Assembly: GCF_000335475.2 (NCBI RefSeq)
Contig: NZ_ANAH02000007.1
Location: forward strand, 248,001 to 312,000
Source: Cystobacter fuscus DSM 2262
GTDB taxonomy: Bacteria > Myxococcota > Myxococcia > Myxococcales > Myxococcaceae
DNA: 64,000 bases
Direction: 5' to 3'
The stretch's first letter is position 1; each line of letters begins with the position of its first letter. The translations under genes and the position numbers were made by a program. Below the pieces are notes generated by a model, which was given only the letters and a program-made list of their open reading frames with translations, searched no databases and had not been told where the DNA came from. Below, piece after piece: positions 44,132-53,035 of the stretch.

Positions 44132-45640
44132 ATGGAGACGTCCCCCCCGCTCCTCCGGTTGTCGAACATCACCCGAAGCTTTCCCGGCGTCGTCGCCAAC
44201 GACCACGTCAGCCTCGACCTCCACGCGGGCGAGGTCCATGCCCTGCTGGGCGAGAACGGCGCGGGAAAGACGACGTTGATGAACATCCTCTACGGGCTGG
44301 ATGCACCGGACTCGGGAGAGATCCTCATCGACGGGCGCCTCGTGCGCATGGGCTCTCCCGCCCAGGCGTTGCGGCGGGGCATCGCCCTGGTGCCGCAACA
44401 TCCCCTGCTCGTGGAGCGCCACACCGTGGCGGAGAACCTCGCGCTCGGCCTGCGCGGCGGCTGGTTGATGACCCGGCGCCGGCTGCGGGCCACCCTGCGC
44501 GAGCGGCTCGCCGGCCAGCCCCTCCCGATGGACCTCGACACCCGGGTGGAAAACCTCTCCGCCGGGGAGAAGCAGCGGCTGGAGATCCTCCGCGCGCTGC
44601 TGCGAGGCGTCCGCGTCCTCATCCTGGACGAGCCCACCAGCGTGCTCACCCCCCAGGAGGTGGAGCCGCTCTTCCAGCAGCTCGCCCAGCTCAAGACCCG
44701 GGGCGTGGGCATCCTCTTCATCAGCCACAAGCTGGATGAGGTGCTCGCGCACTCGGATCGCATCACCGTGCTGCGCGCGGGCCGCAAGGTGGGCGAGGCC
44801 TCCGCGCGGGAGACGACACGGGAGCAGTTGGTGAAGCTGATGCTGGGTCGCGAGGCGGTGCCCCGGCCCCAGCTCGCGCCTCCTCGCCCGGGCGTGCGGC
44901 TGGAGGTCCAGGGCCTGGAGGTGCTCTCGGATCGCGGGACGCGGGCGGTGAAGAACATCCACTTCTCGCTGGCACCTGGGGAGATTCTCGGCATCGCGGG
45001 AGTCGCGGGCAGCGGCCAGCGCGAGCTCGTGGAGGCGCTCACGGGCCTGCGGCCCTACCAGGGGCAGGTACGCTTCGAGGGGCAGCTCCTGCGGGCGACG
45101 TCACCGGCCGAGCTGTTCGCCCAGGGCGTGGCCCATGTCCCCGAGGAGCGCGCCGCCGGGACCGTGCCCTCGCTGAGCGTGGCGGAGAACCTCGCCCTGC
45201 GCACGTGGAACACGGCACTGCGACGCGGGCCCTGGCTGGACCGGGCGCGCATGGAACGCGAGGCGCTCGGCATCATCCAGACGTATGGCATCGCCACGCC
45301 GAGCCCGCGCACCCCGCTGCGCCTGCTGTCCGGTGGCAACATCCAACGCGCGGTGCTCGCCCGGGAGCTGGCGGGCTCGCCCCGGCTGCTCATCGCGGTC
45401 CATCCCACCTACGGAGTGGACATCGGGGCCACCGAGCGGGTGCACCGGCTGCTCATCGAGCGGGCCCAGGAAGGCATGTCCGTGCTGCTGGTGACGGAGG
45501 ATCTCGAGGAGCTGTTCACGCTCTCGCATCGCGTGGCCTCGCTCTACCAGGGCGAGCTGCGGGGGCCCTGGCCCGCGGGCGAGGTGGACGTGGAGCGGCT
45601 CGGGCGGATGATGACGCAGGCGACGGAGGGCGCGGCGTGA
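44132..45640 (+). CDS. BMP-type nucleoside ABC transporter, double ATPase
   Basis: The 502-aa protein carries two ABC domains in tandem. The first has Walker A GENGAGKTTL, the signature LSAGEKQRLEIL and Walker B VLILDEPTSVL. The second has a degenerate Walker A (GVAGSGQREL) but keeps LSGGNIQRAVLARELA. This arrangement is typical of sugar and BMP/nucleoside (YufO-like) importers. ATG 44132 was chosen because the domain begins at once; the open frame to 43757 lies over the Imm52/leader promoter. It overlaps permease 1 by GTGA. Confidence 0.92.
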   Translation: METSPPLLRLSNITRSFPGVVANDHVSLDLHAGEVHALLGENGAGKTTLMNILYGLDAPDSGEILIDGRLVRMGSPAQALRRGIALVPQHPLLVERHTVAENLALGLRGGWLMTRRRLRATLRERLAGQPLPMDLDTRVENLSAGEKQRLEILRALLRGVRVLILDEPTSVLTPQEVEPLFQQLAQLKTRGVGILFISHKLDEVLAHSDRITVLRAGRKVGEASARETTREQLVKLMLGREAVPRPQLAPPRPGVRLEVQGLEVLSDRGTRAVKNIHFSLAPGEILGIAGVAGSGQRELVEALTGLRPYQGQVRFEGQLLRATSPAELFAQGVAHVPEERAAGTVPSLSVAENLALRTWNTALRRGPWLDRARMEREALGIIQTYGIATPSPRTPLRLLSGGNIQRAVLARELAGSPRLLIAVHPTYGVDIGATERVHRLLIERAQEGMSVLLVTEDLEELFTLSHRVASLYQGELRGPWPAGEVDVERLGRMMTQATEGAA

Positions 45641-46692
45641 TCCGCCTGGAACAGGAGCCCCGGCCTCGCCGGGTGAAGGCGCTCGGGGTGTACCTGGGCA
45701 TGGGTGTGCTCGCGTTCGCGCTGACTGGAGGCGTCTTCGCGGCCTATGGCGTGAGCCCGTGGGAGGTCTACCGCGCGCTGCTGGAGGGCACGCTGGGCGA
45801 GCGCCAGGGGCTGGCGGAGGTCCTGCGCCGCACCCTCCCCCTGTTGCTCATCGGGAGCGGGCTCACCCTGGCCTTCCGCGTGGGGTTCTTCAACATCGGC
45901 GCGGAGGGACAGCTCCTGATGGGCGCGGTGGGGGGCGCGGCTGTCGCGCTCTTCCTGCCGCCGGGGGCGCCGAGCCTGCCCCTCATGTTCCTCGCGGGCG
46001 CGGTGGCTGGAGGGCTGTGGGCCCTGCCCGCCGCGTGGCTGCGCTCGCGCGTGGACGTGAACGAGATCCTCACCACGTTGATGTTGAACGCGGTGGCCAG
46101 CGCCTTCGTGCTCTACCTCGTCAGTGGCCCGTGGCGGGGGGAGCAGGTGCAGGGCTACACCTATACCGACGCGTTCCCGGACGCGGCCTCGCTGCCGGTG
46201 CTGGGGGACACGTTGGTGCACTGGCCCACCGGAGTGCTCGGGGCGGTGCTCGCGGTGGCCTTGCAGGTGCTGCTCACGCGGACGTCGCTCGGCTACGCGC
46301 TGCGCGTGGTGGGGGCGAGCCCCCGGGCGGCGCGCTACGCGGGCCTGCCCACGGGGCGGGTGGTGCTGCTCACCGGCCTGCTGTCGGGCGGAGCCGCGGG
46401 GCTGGCGGGCGTGGGCGAGGTGGCCGGCATCCATCACCGGCTGTTGGATCCCACCCAGCTCTCGCTCGGCTACGGCTTCACCGCCATCATCGTGGCGTGG
46501 CTGGCCCGGGGTCACCCGGCGCTGGTGCTGCTCACCGCGCCTCTCATGGGCGTCATCCTCGCGGGAGGGGATCTGCTCAAGATCAGCTTCAACATGCCCT
46601 TCCGGGTCATCGACGTCTTCAGTGGAGTGTTGTTGTTCTGCCTCATTTCCGGCGAGGCCCTGGCGCGCTACCGCGTGAGGTGGGGACGATGA
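45637..46692 (+). CDS. BMP-type ABC transporter permease 1
   Basis: The 351-aa membrane protein has about nine hydrophobic segments and the permease motif RVGFFNIGAEGQLLMGA that marks BPD_transp_2 family members (YufP-like). It forms half of the membrane channel. The start GTG 45637 overlaps the ATPase stop. An N-terminal cytoplasmic stretch (VIRLEQEPRPRRVKALG) precedes the first segment. It overlaps permease 2 by ATGA. Confidence 0.92.
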   Translation: MIRLEQEPRPRRVKALGVYLGMGVLAFALTGGVFAAYGVSPWEVYRALLEGTLGERQGLAEVLRRTLPLLLIGSGLTLAFRVGFFNIGAEGQLLMGAVGGAAVALFLPPGAPSLPLMFLAGAVAGGLWALPAAWLRSRVDVNEILTTLMLNAVASAFVLYLVSGPWRGEQVQGYTYTDAFPDAASLPVLGDTLVHWPTGVLGAVLAVALQVLLTRTSLGYALRVVGASPRAARYAGLPTGRVVLLTGLLSGGAAGLAGVGEVAGIHHRLLDPTQLSLGYGFTAIIVAWLARGHPALVLLTAPLMGVILAGGDLLKISFNMPFRVIDVFSGVLLFCLISGEALARYRVRWGR

Positions 46693-47552
46693 TCGACGAA
46701 ATGCTCCAGGCGCTGCTCCGGGCGCTCTCCTTTGGCACGCCGCTGCTGCTGGCGTGTCTGGGCGCGCTCGTCAACGAGCGGGCGGGCGTGGTGAACCTGG
46801 GGGTGGAGGGGATGATGGCGCTGGGGGCCCTGACGGCCTTCGGCGTGGCGACGGAGACGGAGTCGCTGGGGCTCGCGGTGGCGCTGTCCCTGGTGGCCGG
46901 AGCGCTGGCGGCGCTGCTGCATGGGTTCGTGACGCTCACGCTGCGCGCCAACGCGTACGTGTCCGGGCTGGCGCTGACGATGCTGGGGCTGGGCGTGTCG
47001 GGGTTGCTGGGCAACCGCTACGAGGGCGCCATCCTCATGGAGCCCGCGCCCGAGCTGCCCTTCACCGTGGCGGCGGGAGTGCTGGCCGTGGGCCTCTGGG
47101 CCTTCCTGTACGCCACGCGGCCGGGGCTGGTGCTGCGCTCGGTGGGAGAGAACCCGGCGGCGGCGGACGTGCTGGGCGTGAGCGTGGCGGGGGTGCGCTA
47201 CCTGGCGGTGGCCGTGGGTGGAGCGCTGGCGGGACTGGCCGGCGCGTTCCTGTCGCTGGCCTACCGCCCCGCGTGGACGGATGGCATGACGGCGGGCCTG
47301 GGGTGGATCGCCGTGGCGCTGGTCATCTTCGTGGGGTGGAGCCCACCGCGCGCGGTGCTCGGCTCGGTCTTCTTCGGACTGCTCTACTATCTGCAATTCC
47401 GGCTCCAGGACCAGAGCCGGGTGCCCACCGAGCTCTTCGCGGCCATGCCCTACCTGCTCGTGGTGGGGGTGCTGGCGCTCGCGGGGCTGCGGCGCACCCA
47501 GGGCTCGGCGCCAGCGTCGTTGGGCAAACCCTATCATCGAGGCGAGCGGTAA
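46689..47552 (+). CDS. BMP-type ABC transporter permease 2
   Basis: The 287-aa membrane protein (YufQ-like) has about eight hydrophobic segments and the matching motif ERAGVVNLGVEGMMALGA. It pairs with permease 1 to form the channel. ATG 46689 overlaps the permease 1 stop. The solute-binding protein gene follows 19 bp downstream. Confidence 0.92.
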   Translation: MIDEMLQALLRALSFGTPLLLACLGALVNERAGVVNLGVEGMMALGALTAFGVATETESLGLAVALSLVAGALAALLHGFVTLTLRANAYVSGLALTMLGLGVSGLLGNRYEGAILMEPAPELPFTVAAGVLAVGLWAFLYATRPGLVLRSVGENPAAADVLGVSVAGVRYLAVAVGGALAGLAGAFLSLAYRPAWTDGMTAGLGWIAVALVIFVGWSPPRAVLGSVFFGLLYYLQFRLQDQSRVPTELFAAMPYLLVVGVLALAGLRRTQGSAPASLGKPYHRGER

Positions 47553-47571
47553 TCAGACAAGGAGCATACGG

Positions 47572-48723
47572 ATGAAGTCACCTGTGATGTGGCTGGTATT
47601 GCTGGCATTGGGGCTGGCGGGCTCGGCGCGAGCGGACGAGGCGAAGCTCAAGGCCTGCTTCATCTACGTGGGGCCCGTGGGAGACATTGGCTGGAGCCAC
47701 GCGCACGACGAGGCACGCAAGCTGACGATGAAGGCGCTGCCGTGGTTGGAGACCCAGTACGTGGAGTCCGTGCCCGAGGGACAGGCGCTGCCCGTCATCG
47801 ATCGGCTGGTGAAGGGCGGCTGCCAGGTGGTGCTCACCACCAGCTTCGGCTTCATGGATCAGACGCTCGAGGCGGCCAGGAAGTACCCGAAGGTGGTGTT
47901 CGCGCACGCCACGGGCTTCAAGCGGGCGCCCAACATGGCCACCTACATGGCCGACTTCTATCAAATCTACTACCTCAACGGCCTGATGGCGGGAGCGCTG
48001 ACGAAGTCCGGCAAGGTGGGCTACGTGGGCGCCTTCCCCATCCCCGAGCTCAAGCGTCACATCTCCGCGTTCGCGCTGGGCGTGCGCGCGGTGAATCCCC
48101 AGGCCACGGTGAACGTGAAGTGGATCAGCGCCTGGGTGAGCCCGGTGAAGGCGCGCGAGGCGGCCGAGGCGCTGATGGCCGAGGGCAATGACGTGCTGGC
48201 CTTCACCGAGGACACGGCCACGGTGGTGCAGGTGGCGGGGCGCAAGAAGGTGCCGGCCTTCGGGCATTACTCGTCCATGCAGCGCTTCGCGCCGGACTAC
48301 GTGGTGTCCGGACAGCTGGTGCATTGGGAGAAGATCTACATCGACTTCCTGAGCAAGGTGCGCGACGGCACGTACGCGCCGGGCAAGCTCCAGGACGTGG
48401 ACTACTGGTGGCTGCTGCGCGAGGGCGCGGTGGAGATGGGCGGCCAGCCGGGAGTGCCCATCAATCCCAAGTTCGTGGACGCGCTGAAGAAGGCGCAGAT
48501 GACGGTCGGCGGCAAGCAGGTGTCCGTGTATGACCGGGTGCAGGAGCTGCTCAAGGACATGTCCTCGAGCAAGCCCGGCTTCGATCCCTTCACCGGCCCG
48601 ATCCAGGATCGCCACGGAGCCACGCGCGTGCCCGCGGGCAAGACGCTGACGAAGGAGGAGCTCAACCAGATGCAGTGGGTGGCCCCCGGCGTCACCGGCC
48701 CGGTGGCCGACGAGCCCAAGTAG
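47572..48723 (+). CDS. BMP-family solute-binding protein (nucleoside uptake)
   Basis: The 383-aa periplasmic protein has a cleavable signal (MKSPVMWLVLLALGLAGSAR, then ADEAK) and the PBP1-BmpA fold: ACFIYVGPVGDIGWSHAHDE, YLNGLMAGALTKSGKVGYVG, GNDVLAFTEDTATV and FGHYSSMQ. Members bind purine nucleosides or related compounds. Unlike many homologues it lacks a lipobox, so it is probably free in the periplasm. It is the last gene of the four-gene transporter operon, which is less usual than a leading position. Confidence 0.9.
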   Translation: MKSPVMWLVLLALGLAGSARADEAKLKACFIYVGPVGDIGWSHAHDEARKLTMKALPWLETQYVESVPEGQALPVIDRLVKGGCQVVLTTSFGFMDQTLEAARKYPKVVFAHATGFKRAPNMATYMADFYQIYYLNGLMAGALTKSGKVGYVGAFPIPELKRHISAFALGVRAVNPQATVNVKWISAWVSPVKAREAAEALMAEGNDVLAFTEDTATVVQVAGRKKVPAFGHYSSMQRFAPDYVVSGQLVHWEKIYIDFLSKVRDGTYAPGKLQDVDYWWLLREGAVEMGGQPGVPINPKFVDALKKAQMTVGGKQVSVYDRVQELLKDMSSSKPGFDPFTGPIQDRHGATRVPAGKTLTKEELNQMQWVAPGVTGPVADEPK

Positions 48724-48756
48724 ACGAGAAGAAAGACCGGGGGGCCCTTCATGAGG

Positions 48757-48809
48757 TGAGAATTCAAGGACAATCCCGATCTTGAATTCTCACGAACCAA
48801 GAGCACATG
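48757..48809 (+). repeat. Hairpin element, copy 1 (with 3' tag)
   Basis: The element has an 11-nt left arm (TGAGAATTCAA), a 14-nt loop containing ACAATCCC, an 11-nt right arm (TTGAATTCTCA), 4 nt and the tag CCAAGAGCACATG. Here the stem extends to 13 bp (48756-48793). It begins 33 bp after the solute-binding protein stop. No T run follows, so it is not an ordinary terminator. Confidence 0.8.
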
Positions 48810-48914
48810 GAAACCCGACGCCGTCCCATGCCCAGCCACATGCAGGCAGAGGGTGGCCCCGGCGATGCCAGCGACGGCGTTCTCAGGTCCTGGGGACATG
48901 CGTCCATCCTGGTG

Positions 48915-48967
48915 TGAGAATTCAAAAACAATCCCTAACTTGAATTCTCAAACGCCAAGAGCACATG
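48915..48967 (+). repeat. Hairpin element, copy 2 (with 3' tag)
   Basis: This is a second copy, 158 bp after the first: the same arms, loop length, ACAATCCC core, spacing and tag. It matches copy 1 at 45 of 53 positions, and the differences fall only in the loop edges and the 4-nt spacer. It ends about 110 bp before the ATG of the papain-like gene. The rest of the 48724-49079 gap holds no gene I can support. Confidence 0.8.
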
Positions 48968-49079
48968 AAACCAACAGTGAGGGGATGTATTCCAAGATAA
49001 GTCCTGGTACAAGGTTTCTGTCCCTCTCAATACCTCTCCTCCTCCCAACCAGGAGAGCGGCCCCAAGACAGGCTCCGCC

Positions 49080-50492
49080 ATGACCTCCCTCAGCAAAGTT
49101 CGCAACGCCCCGGTCTACACCCCGCCCCCGCCCAAGGAGACCGAGCCCAACACGATCGTTGCCAAGCAGGGGGGCCCCTCGCCCGAGACCTCCACGCCGA
49201 CGAAGCCCGAGGCCAAGCAGAAGCCAGGCTACGAGGCGACCTCGACGTTCGAAGCCACCGCACCCGCCCCGGGTGCTCCCAAGCCGGGGAAGGAGCCCAA
49301 GAACAAGGAAGAGGCGCTGCTCCGGGCGGATGAGATCCTCAACCCCTCTTCAGGTGAGAAGCGGGACGACGATTGGACGGTCCTCAATGACGGGACGGAT
49401 GGAAAAGCCACCGGCAAAAAGGAAGAGGGGATCGCGTCCGCGCAGGTGAAGGCCAACGAGAAGCTGGAGAAAGAGGAGCTGGCGAAGCTCTCGGAGGGCG
49501 ACCGCAAGAAGTACAAGGAAGTGAAGGACGCCATCGGCGAGTACCACGACAAGGGCTCGGAACAGCTGGCGCTCCAGAAGATGCTCTTCCAGGGCAAGCT
49601 GCCCGGCGAAAAGGACCTCAAGGGCGAGGGCACCACGCTCGACCACCTGGCGGATGCGGCCAGCGGGAAGAACCTCGCCAAGGGCATCAACCGGGGCGAC
49701 TTCACGGGCACCCTGGTCCGGGAAATGGCGACGCCCAGCTCCATCAATCAGGGGAGCAAGGGCACGTGTGCGCCCACCGCGCTGAGCATCGACCTGGCGG
49801 ACAAGAACCCGGCCGAGTACGCGCGCATCTCCAAGGGCCTGGCCAGCAACGAGGGCAAGGTGGAGCTGGCCGACGGCAAGACGACGCTCGAGCGCGAGAA
49901 GGAGGCGTCCATCAAGGATGACGGCTCCGGCCGCTCCATCAACCAGCGCATCCTGGCCCCCACCCTCATGGAGTTCTCCAATGGGGACGGTGACTACAAT
50001 GACAAGACGGGCGAGGGAGCCGGCGCGACCACCGATAATCTCGACAAGCTCAACGACGCGATCCACGGCAAGAACATGCGTCACGAGAGTTTCGGCGACA
50101 ACGACAAGGACAAGGCACTGAGCGTCATCGACTCCGAGCTCAAGCGCGGCAACAACGTGCTGACGGGCATGCGCTTCGAGGAGGAAGGAAAGCAGCACTC
50201 GTACCACGAGGTGCTCGTCACGGGGACTTCGGAGGAGAATGGGAAGAAGTACATCCACTTCACCAATCCGTGGGGCACGGAGGAGCGGATGCTGCGCGAG
50301 GACTTCGCGGATCGCGTCTTCTCCGCCAACTACGAAGGCAACGACGAGCGGCGCAACGGGATCTCGCTACCGTCGAATATTGGGCGGGGCGGCGGGCTGG
50401 GCGGACTGGGCGGCGGGCTGGGCGATTTGATGAACGTGGCCCTGCCGGCACTTCGGGACCAGCAGGCCGCCTCGCTCGACAAGCTGTTCTGA
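49080..50492 (+). CDS. Putative calpain/papain-like cysteine protease, no family assigned
   Basis: The 470-aa protein has an N-terminal, low-complexity region rich in Pro, Lys and Glu (1-150) with no signal peptide. The C-terminal part carries what looks like a clan CA triad: Cys230 in INQGSKGTCAPTAL, His376 in SYHEVLVTG and Asn396 in FTNPWGTEE. The Gln-Gly before Cys and NPWG after are characteristic of papain/calpain folds. It ends with a Gly-rich tail (GGGLGGLGGGLGDLM). Lower-GC, Lys-rich codon use differs from its neighbours. It could be a secreted effector or a contact-dependent toxin; neither is shown. Confidence 0.6.
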   Translation: MTSLSKVRNAPVYTPPPPKETEPNTIVAKQGGPSPETSTPTKPEAKQKPGYEATSTFEATAPAPGAPKPGKEPKNKEEALLRADEILNPSSGEKRDDDWTVLNDGTDGKATGKKEEGIASAQVKANEKLEKEELAKLSEGDRKKYKEVKDAIGEYHDKGSEQLALQKMLFQGKLPGEKDLKGEGTTLDHLADAASGKNLAKGINRGDFTGTLVREMATPSSINQGSKGTCAPTALSIDLADKNPAEYARISKGLASNEGKVELADGKTTLEREKEASIKDDGSGRSINQRILAPTLMEFSNGDGDYNDKTGEGAGATTDNLDKLNDAIHGKNMRHESFGDNDKDKALSVIDSELKRGNNVLTGMRFEEEGKQHSYHEVLVTGTSEENGKKYIHFTNPWGTEERMLREDFADRVFSANYEGNDERRNGISLPSNIGRGGGLGGLGGGLGDLMNVALPALRDQQAASLDKLF

Positions 50493-50510
50493 GCACTGTC
50501 CCTCAAAACG

Positions 50511-50564
50511 CCGCGAGCACGGCGGGAAGCCCTCGGGGAGGACTTCCGGCGCCGTGCTCGGCGG
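50511..50564. terminator. Hairpin between convergent genes (bidirectional terminator)
   Basis: A long stem lies between the papain-like gene and rpmE: outer CCGC/GCGG, then GAGCACGGCG with CGCCGTGCTC (10 bp), then GGAAG with CTTCC. Two small bulges interrupt the pairing. It could stop transcription from both sides. A T run is absent, so its strength is uncertain. Confidence 0.55.
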
Positions 50565-50588
50565 TGACTCAACGACAGGGCGAGACGA

Positions 50589-50879
50589 TCAGGCCTCGGC
50601 CTTCTTGCCGCCCTTCTTGGCGGGAGCCGCGGGAGCGGCGGCGGGGGCAGCACCCTCCGCGGCGCCCTCGCCGGCGGCGGGCTTGGCGGCGTACTTCTTG
50701 CGGAACTTCTCCACGCGGCCCGCGGTGTCGAGCAGCTTGTACTTGCCGGTGAAGAAGGGGTGGCAGTTCGAGCAGACTTCCACCGCGAACGAGCCACGCG
50801 AGGACCGCGTCTCGACGACGTTGCCACACGCACAGGTGATGCGAGACGGGGCGTAAACCGGGTGCAGATCGGGCTTCAT
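50589..50879 (-). CDS. rpmE: 50S ribosomal protein L31, zinc-binding form
   Basis: The 96-aa protein begins [20 protein letters not shown] and has the zinc cysteines CACG and CSNCH of the C+ type L31. The core is full length ([20 protein letters not shown]), and an Ala/Lys-rich tail follows residue 68. It binds the large ribosomal subunit. ATG 50879 with GGGAG upstream fixes the start. The tail ([13 protein letters not shown]) is longer than in most L31 proteins. Confidence 0.96.
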   Translation of the reverse strand: MKPDLHPVYAPSRITCACGNVVETRSSRGSFAVEVCSNCHPFFTGKYKLLDTAGRVEKFRKKYAAKPAAGEGAAEGAAPAAAPAAPAKKGGKKAEA

Positions 50880-51000
50880 GTGAAACTCCCTGCGCCTTGC
50901 CCCCACCCCAAGGTGGGAGGTCTGGCGTTTTCGAGGTAGGCCGGCGCTTATAACGGCGCGCCGGGCGGGGCACAAGGCCCGTGACCGGGCCCTGTCCCTT

Positions 51001-52110
51001 CTAATGAGATGCGGACCCGGGCGGCTCGATTCGCTCCACGCGCCGCTTCAGTTCCGGATCATCCACCACATCACTCCCCAGCTGGAGGTAGGAGAAGCGG
51101 AAGGTGCGCTCGCCCGCCTTCCCGACCAGCTTCGCCTCGAGGGTGAGCTCTTGGACGCGCTTCTCCAGGCTGGTGATCGTCTCGAGCCACGAGGCCCGAA
51201 CGGTCTCATCCTTGGAGGCCGCGAGGCTGCGCCGGGCCTGCTGGAGGTTCTCCTCGACGAGCTTGACGCCCTGCTGGGCTCGCTCGGCGGACGAGAGATC
51301 CTGGAAGGGGCTCTTCCCCTCCACGGAGAGCTCCAGCCGGGCGACCTGCCGGCCTCGTTCTCCCCCCCCGAGTATCACGGCGAAGTCGTTGCGCTGGGGC
51401 AGGAATGCCCGGCCCTCGTGGGACTGGAGGAGGAAGTCCACCTGGGTGCCCACCTGGACCGACAGGGGTTGGAACTCGGCCTGGGGAAGCGCCGCGAGCA
51501 CCACCACCACGTCCACCTTCTCCTTCTCGCGCAGCCGACGCGCCTCGGAGAGGGCCGCCTTGGCCGGAGGCAGGCCCTTGACCCCCTTGGCCGTGGAGAC
51601 CGGACCCGAGGGAGACACGCCCACCACGCCGAACTTCACCCCCCCCACCGTCACCACGGTGGAGGCGGCGAACAGGGGCTTGCCCTCCGCGTCCACGAGG
51701 TTGGCGGACAGCAGCTTGAGCGTCCTGCCCTTCACCGTCTGGGAGAGGAAGCCGGCCCCCAGGGTGAGATCGCGCGCGCCCACGGCCATGGCCGCGGTGC
51801 CCAGGGCATCCATCTGCTCCAGCAACAGCACGGCCCGCTCCTTCTCCCGAGCCATGCCTCCGGGAGCGGGTGATTTGAAGAGAGCGTTTCCTGAGTCCAG
51901 CACCAGCACCGGCCCCTTCGCGCGCTCCCGCGAGAAGACCGTCTTTCGTCTGGCCAGACCGCCAGACGGGTTGTGGCTTCAACCACAGGGGGCGATTTCG
52001 CCCCCATTGTCTCCGGTGAAGAGGAGCACCACGTGCTTGGGCTCCGCCCCGGCCCCCCAGGGCGAGAGCAGCAGCGCCAGCACCACCAGGAGCAACGGAC
52101 GCCTGCTCAT
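51001..52110 (-). CDS. UshA-like phosphoesterase, candidate selenoprotein (in-frame TGA)
   Basis: A single frame runs from ATG 52110 to the stop at 51001, broken only by a TGA at 51979-51981. Read as selenocysteine it gives a 369-aa exported protein: signal peptide ([20 protein letters not shown]), then [18 protein letters not shown]-Sec44[15 protein letters not shown]. A 5'-nucleotidase/UshA-like core follows ([37 protein letters not shown]) and then a coiled-coil-like C-terminus. The motif PCG-x-S would be expected to have Cys at x. The frame is intact on both sides. A SECIS-like hairpin follows the TGA. The ATG overlaps the CpoB-like gene's TGA (ATGA). The alternative is a pseudogene or base error. 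Confidence 0.8.
51947..51968 (-). promoter_or_regulatory. Bacterial SECIS-like hairpin
   Basis: On the minus strand, 10 nt after the in-frame TGA, CGTCTGGC pairs perfectly with GCCAGACG (8 bp) around the 6-nt loop GGTCTG. The loop starts 18 nt after the TGA. As I recall the E. coli fdhF SECIS, its apical loop has the same GGUCU sequence at the same distance, with SelB contacting the G and U. No bulged U is seen in this stem. Confidence 0.7.
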
Positions 52111-52958
52111 TTCTTGCTTCCCTTCTTCTTGGCCTTGTCCAGCTCCGCGAGCCGCGTCTTGGCCGTCTTGGCCGCATCGGTCTTCGGGTAGCCCTTCACG
52201 AGCTCCTCGAGCGCCAGCCGCGCCTCGTCCTGCATCTTCAGCTTCTGGAAGCACTCCGAGGAGCGCAGGTAGGCCTCTGGCGTGGAGGCCGCCTTGGGGT
52301 GCTCCTGCAAGAGCTTGCCGTACTCGAAGAGGGCCTCGCGGCACTTGTCCTCGGCGAAGTAGCTCTCGCCCAGCCCGAAGTGGGCCTCGGCGACGAGCGC
52401 GTCCTTGGGCCACTTCTTGAGGAACTCCCCGTAGAGCTGGCGGGCGAGCACCACGTCACCGGCCTTGGCCTTGTCCTGGGCCAGCGCGAGGAACTCCTTC
52501 TTGTCCGTGGGGCGCTTGAGCTCCTCGGCCTTCTTGCGGGCCTCGGCCTCCTTGAGCGCCTGCTCTCCCTTGAGCTCGAGCAGCCGCTTGTCGGTGTCCT
52601 CCGTCGTCCTCGCGAGCGCCGCCTCCAGCTCGCCAATCTTGTAGACGTACGTCTCCACCTGACCGCGCAGCTGGGCCAGGTCCTCCACCGTCTTCTGCAG
52701 CTGGATGCCGATGTCCGCGCCCGAGCGGCGCGACGCCTTGTCCAGGCCTTCCAGGGCCTTGGAGACCTGGGCGATCTTCTCGTCGATGAGCGGCAGCGTG
52801 GCGTCGAGCTGCTCGCGCGTGCGCTTGAGCTCCGCCTGGATCTGGACCTGGGAGGCATCGAGTTGATCGAGCCGGGTCTCCAGCGCGCGTCCGCGGGCCG
52901 CCGGGTAGAAGCAGCCCGAGAGCAGGAAAGGGAGGGCGATGAGGGCAAGCCTTCGCAT
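52107..52958 (-). CDS. CpoB/YbgF-like TPR lipoprotein
   Basis: The 283-aa lipoprotein has lipobox LLSGC (Cys16). A coiled coil spans about residues 22-125 (ALETRLDQLDASQVQIQAEL), followed by a charged linker and three TPR repeats (RQLYGEFLKKWPKDALVAEA, HFGLGESYFAEDKCREALFE, YGKLLQEHPKAASTPEAYLR). This layout is that of CpoB/YbgF, which trimerises through the coiled coil and couples the Tol system to cell-wall synthesis. The tail is Lys-rich. It is translated together with the candidate selenoprotein through an ATGA overlap. Confidence 0.82.
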   Translation of the reverse strand: MRRLALIALPFLLSGCFYPAARGRALETRLDQLDASQVQIQAELKRTREQLDATLPLIDEKIAQVSKALEGLDKASRRSGADIGIQLQKTVEDLAQLRGQVETYVYKIGELEAALARTTEDTDKRLLELKGEQALKEAEARKKAEELKRPTDKKEFLALAQDKAKAGDVVLARQLYGEFLKKWPKDALVAEAHFGLGESYFAEDKCREALFEYGKLLQEHPKAASTPEAYLRSSECFQKLKMQDEARLALEELVKGYPKTDAAKTAKTRLAELDKAKKKGSKK

Positions 52959-53035
52959 AGGCGGCGCATCCTATCGGGCAAAGTCCCGGCGCGCGTGTGC
53001 TTCTTCACGCTTGGGGGGGCCCGCCTGTCCGCCCC

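Noticed and set aside
51979-51981. The TGA as a plain nonsense mutation giving a short 43-aa peptide and a second gene starting at 51909
   Set aside because: The second part would lack a ribosome site and would begin inside the conserved GGLARR region. The frame is unbroken and a SECIS-like hairpin follows.
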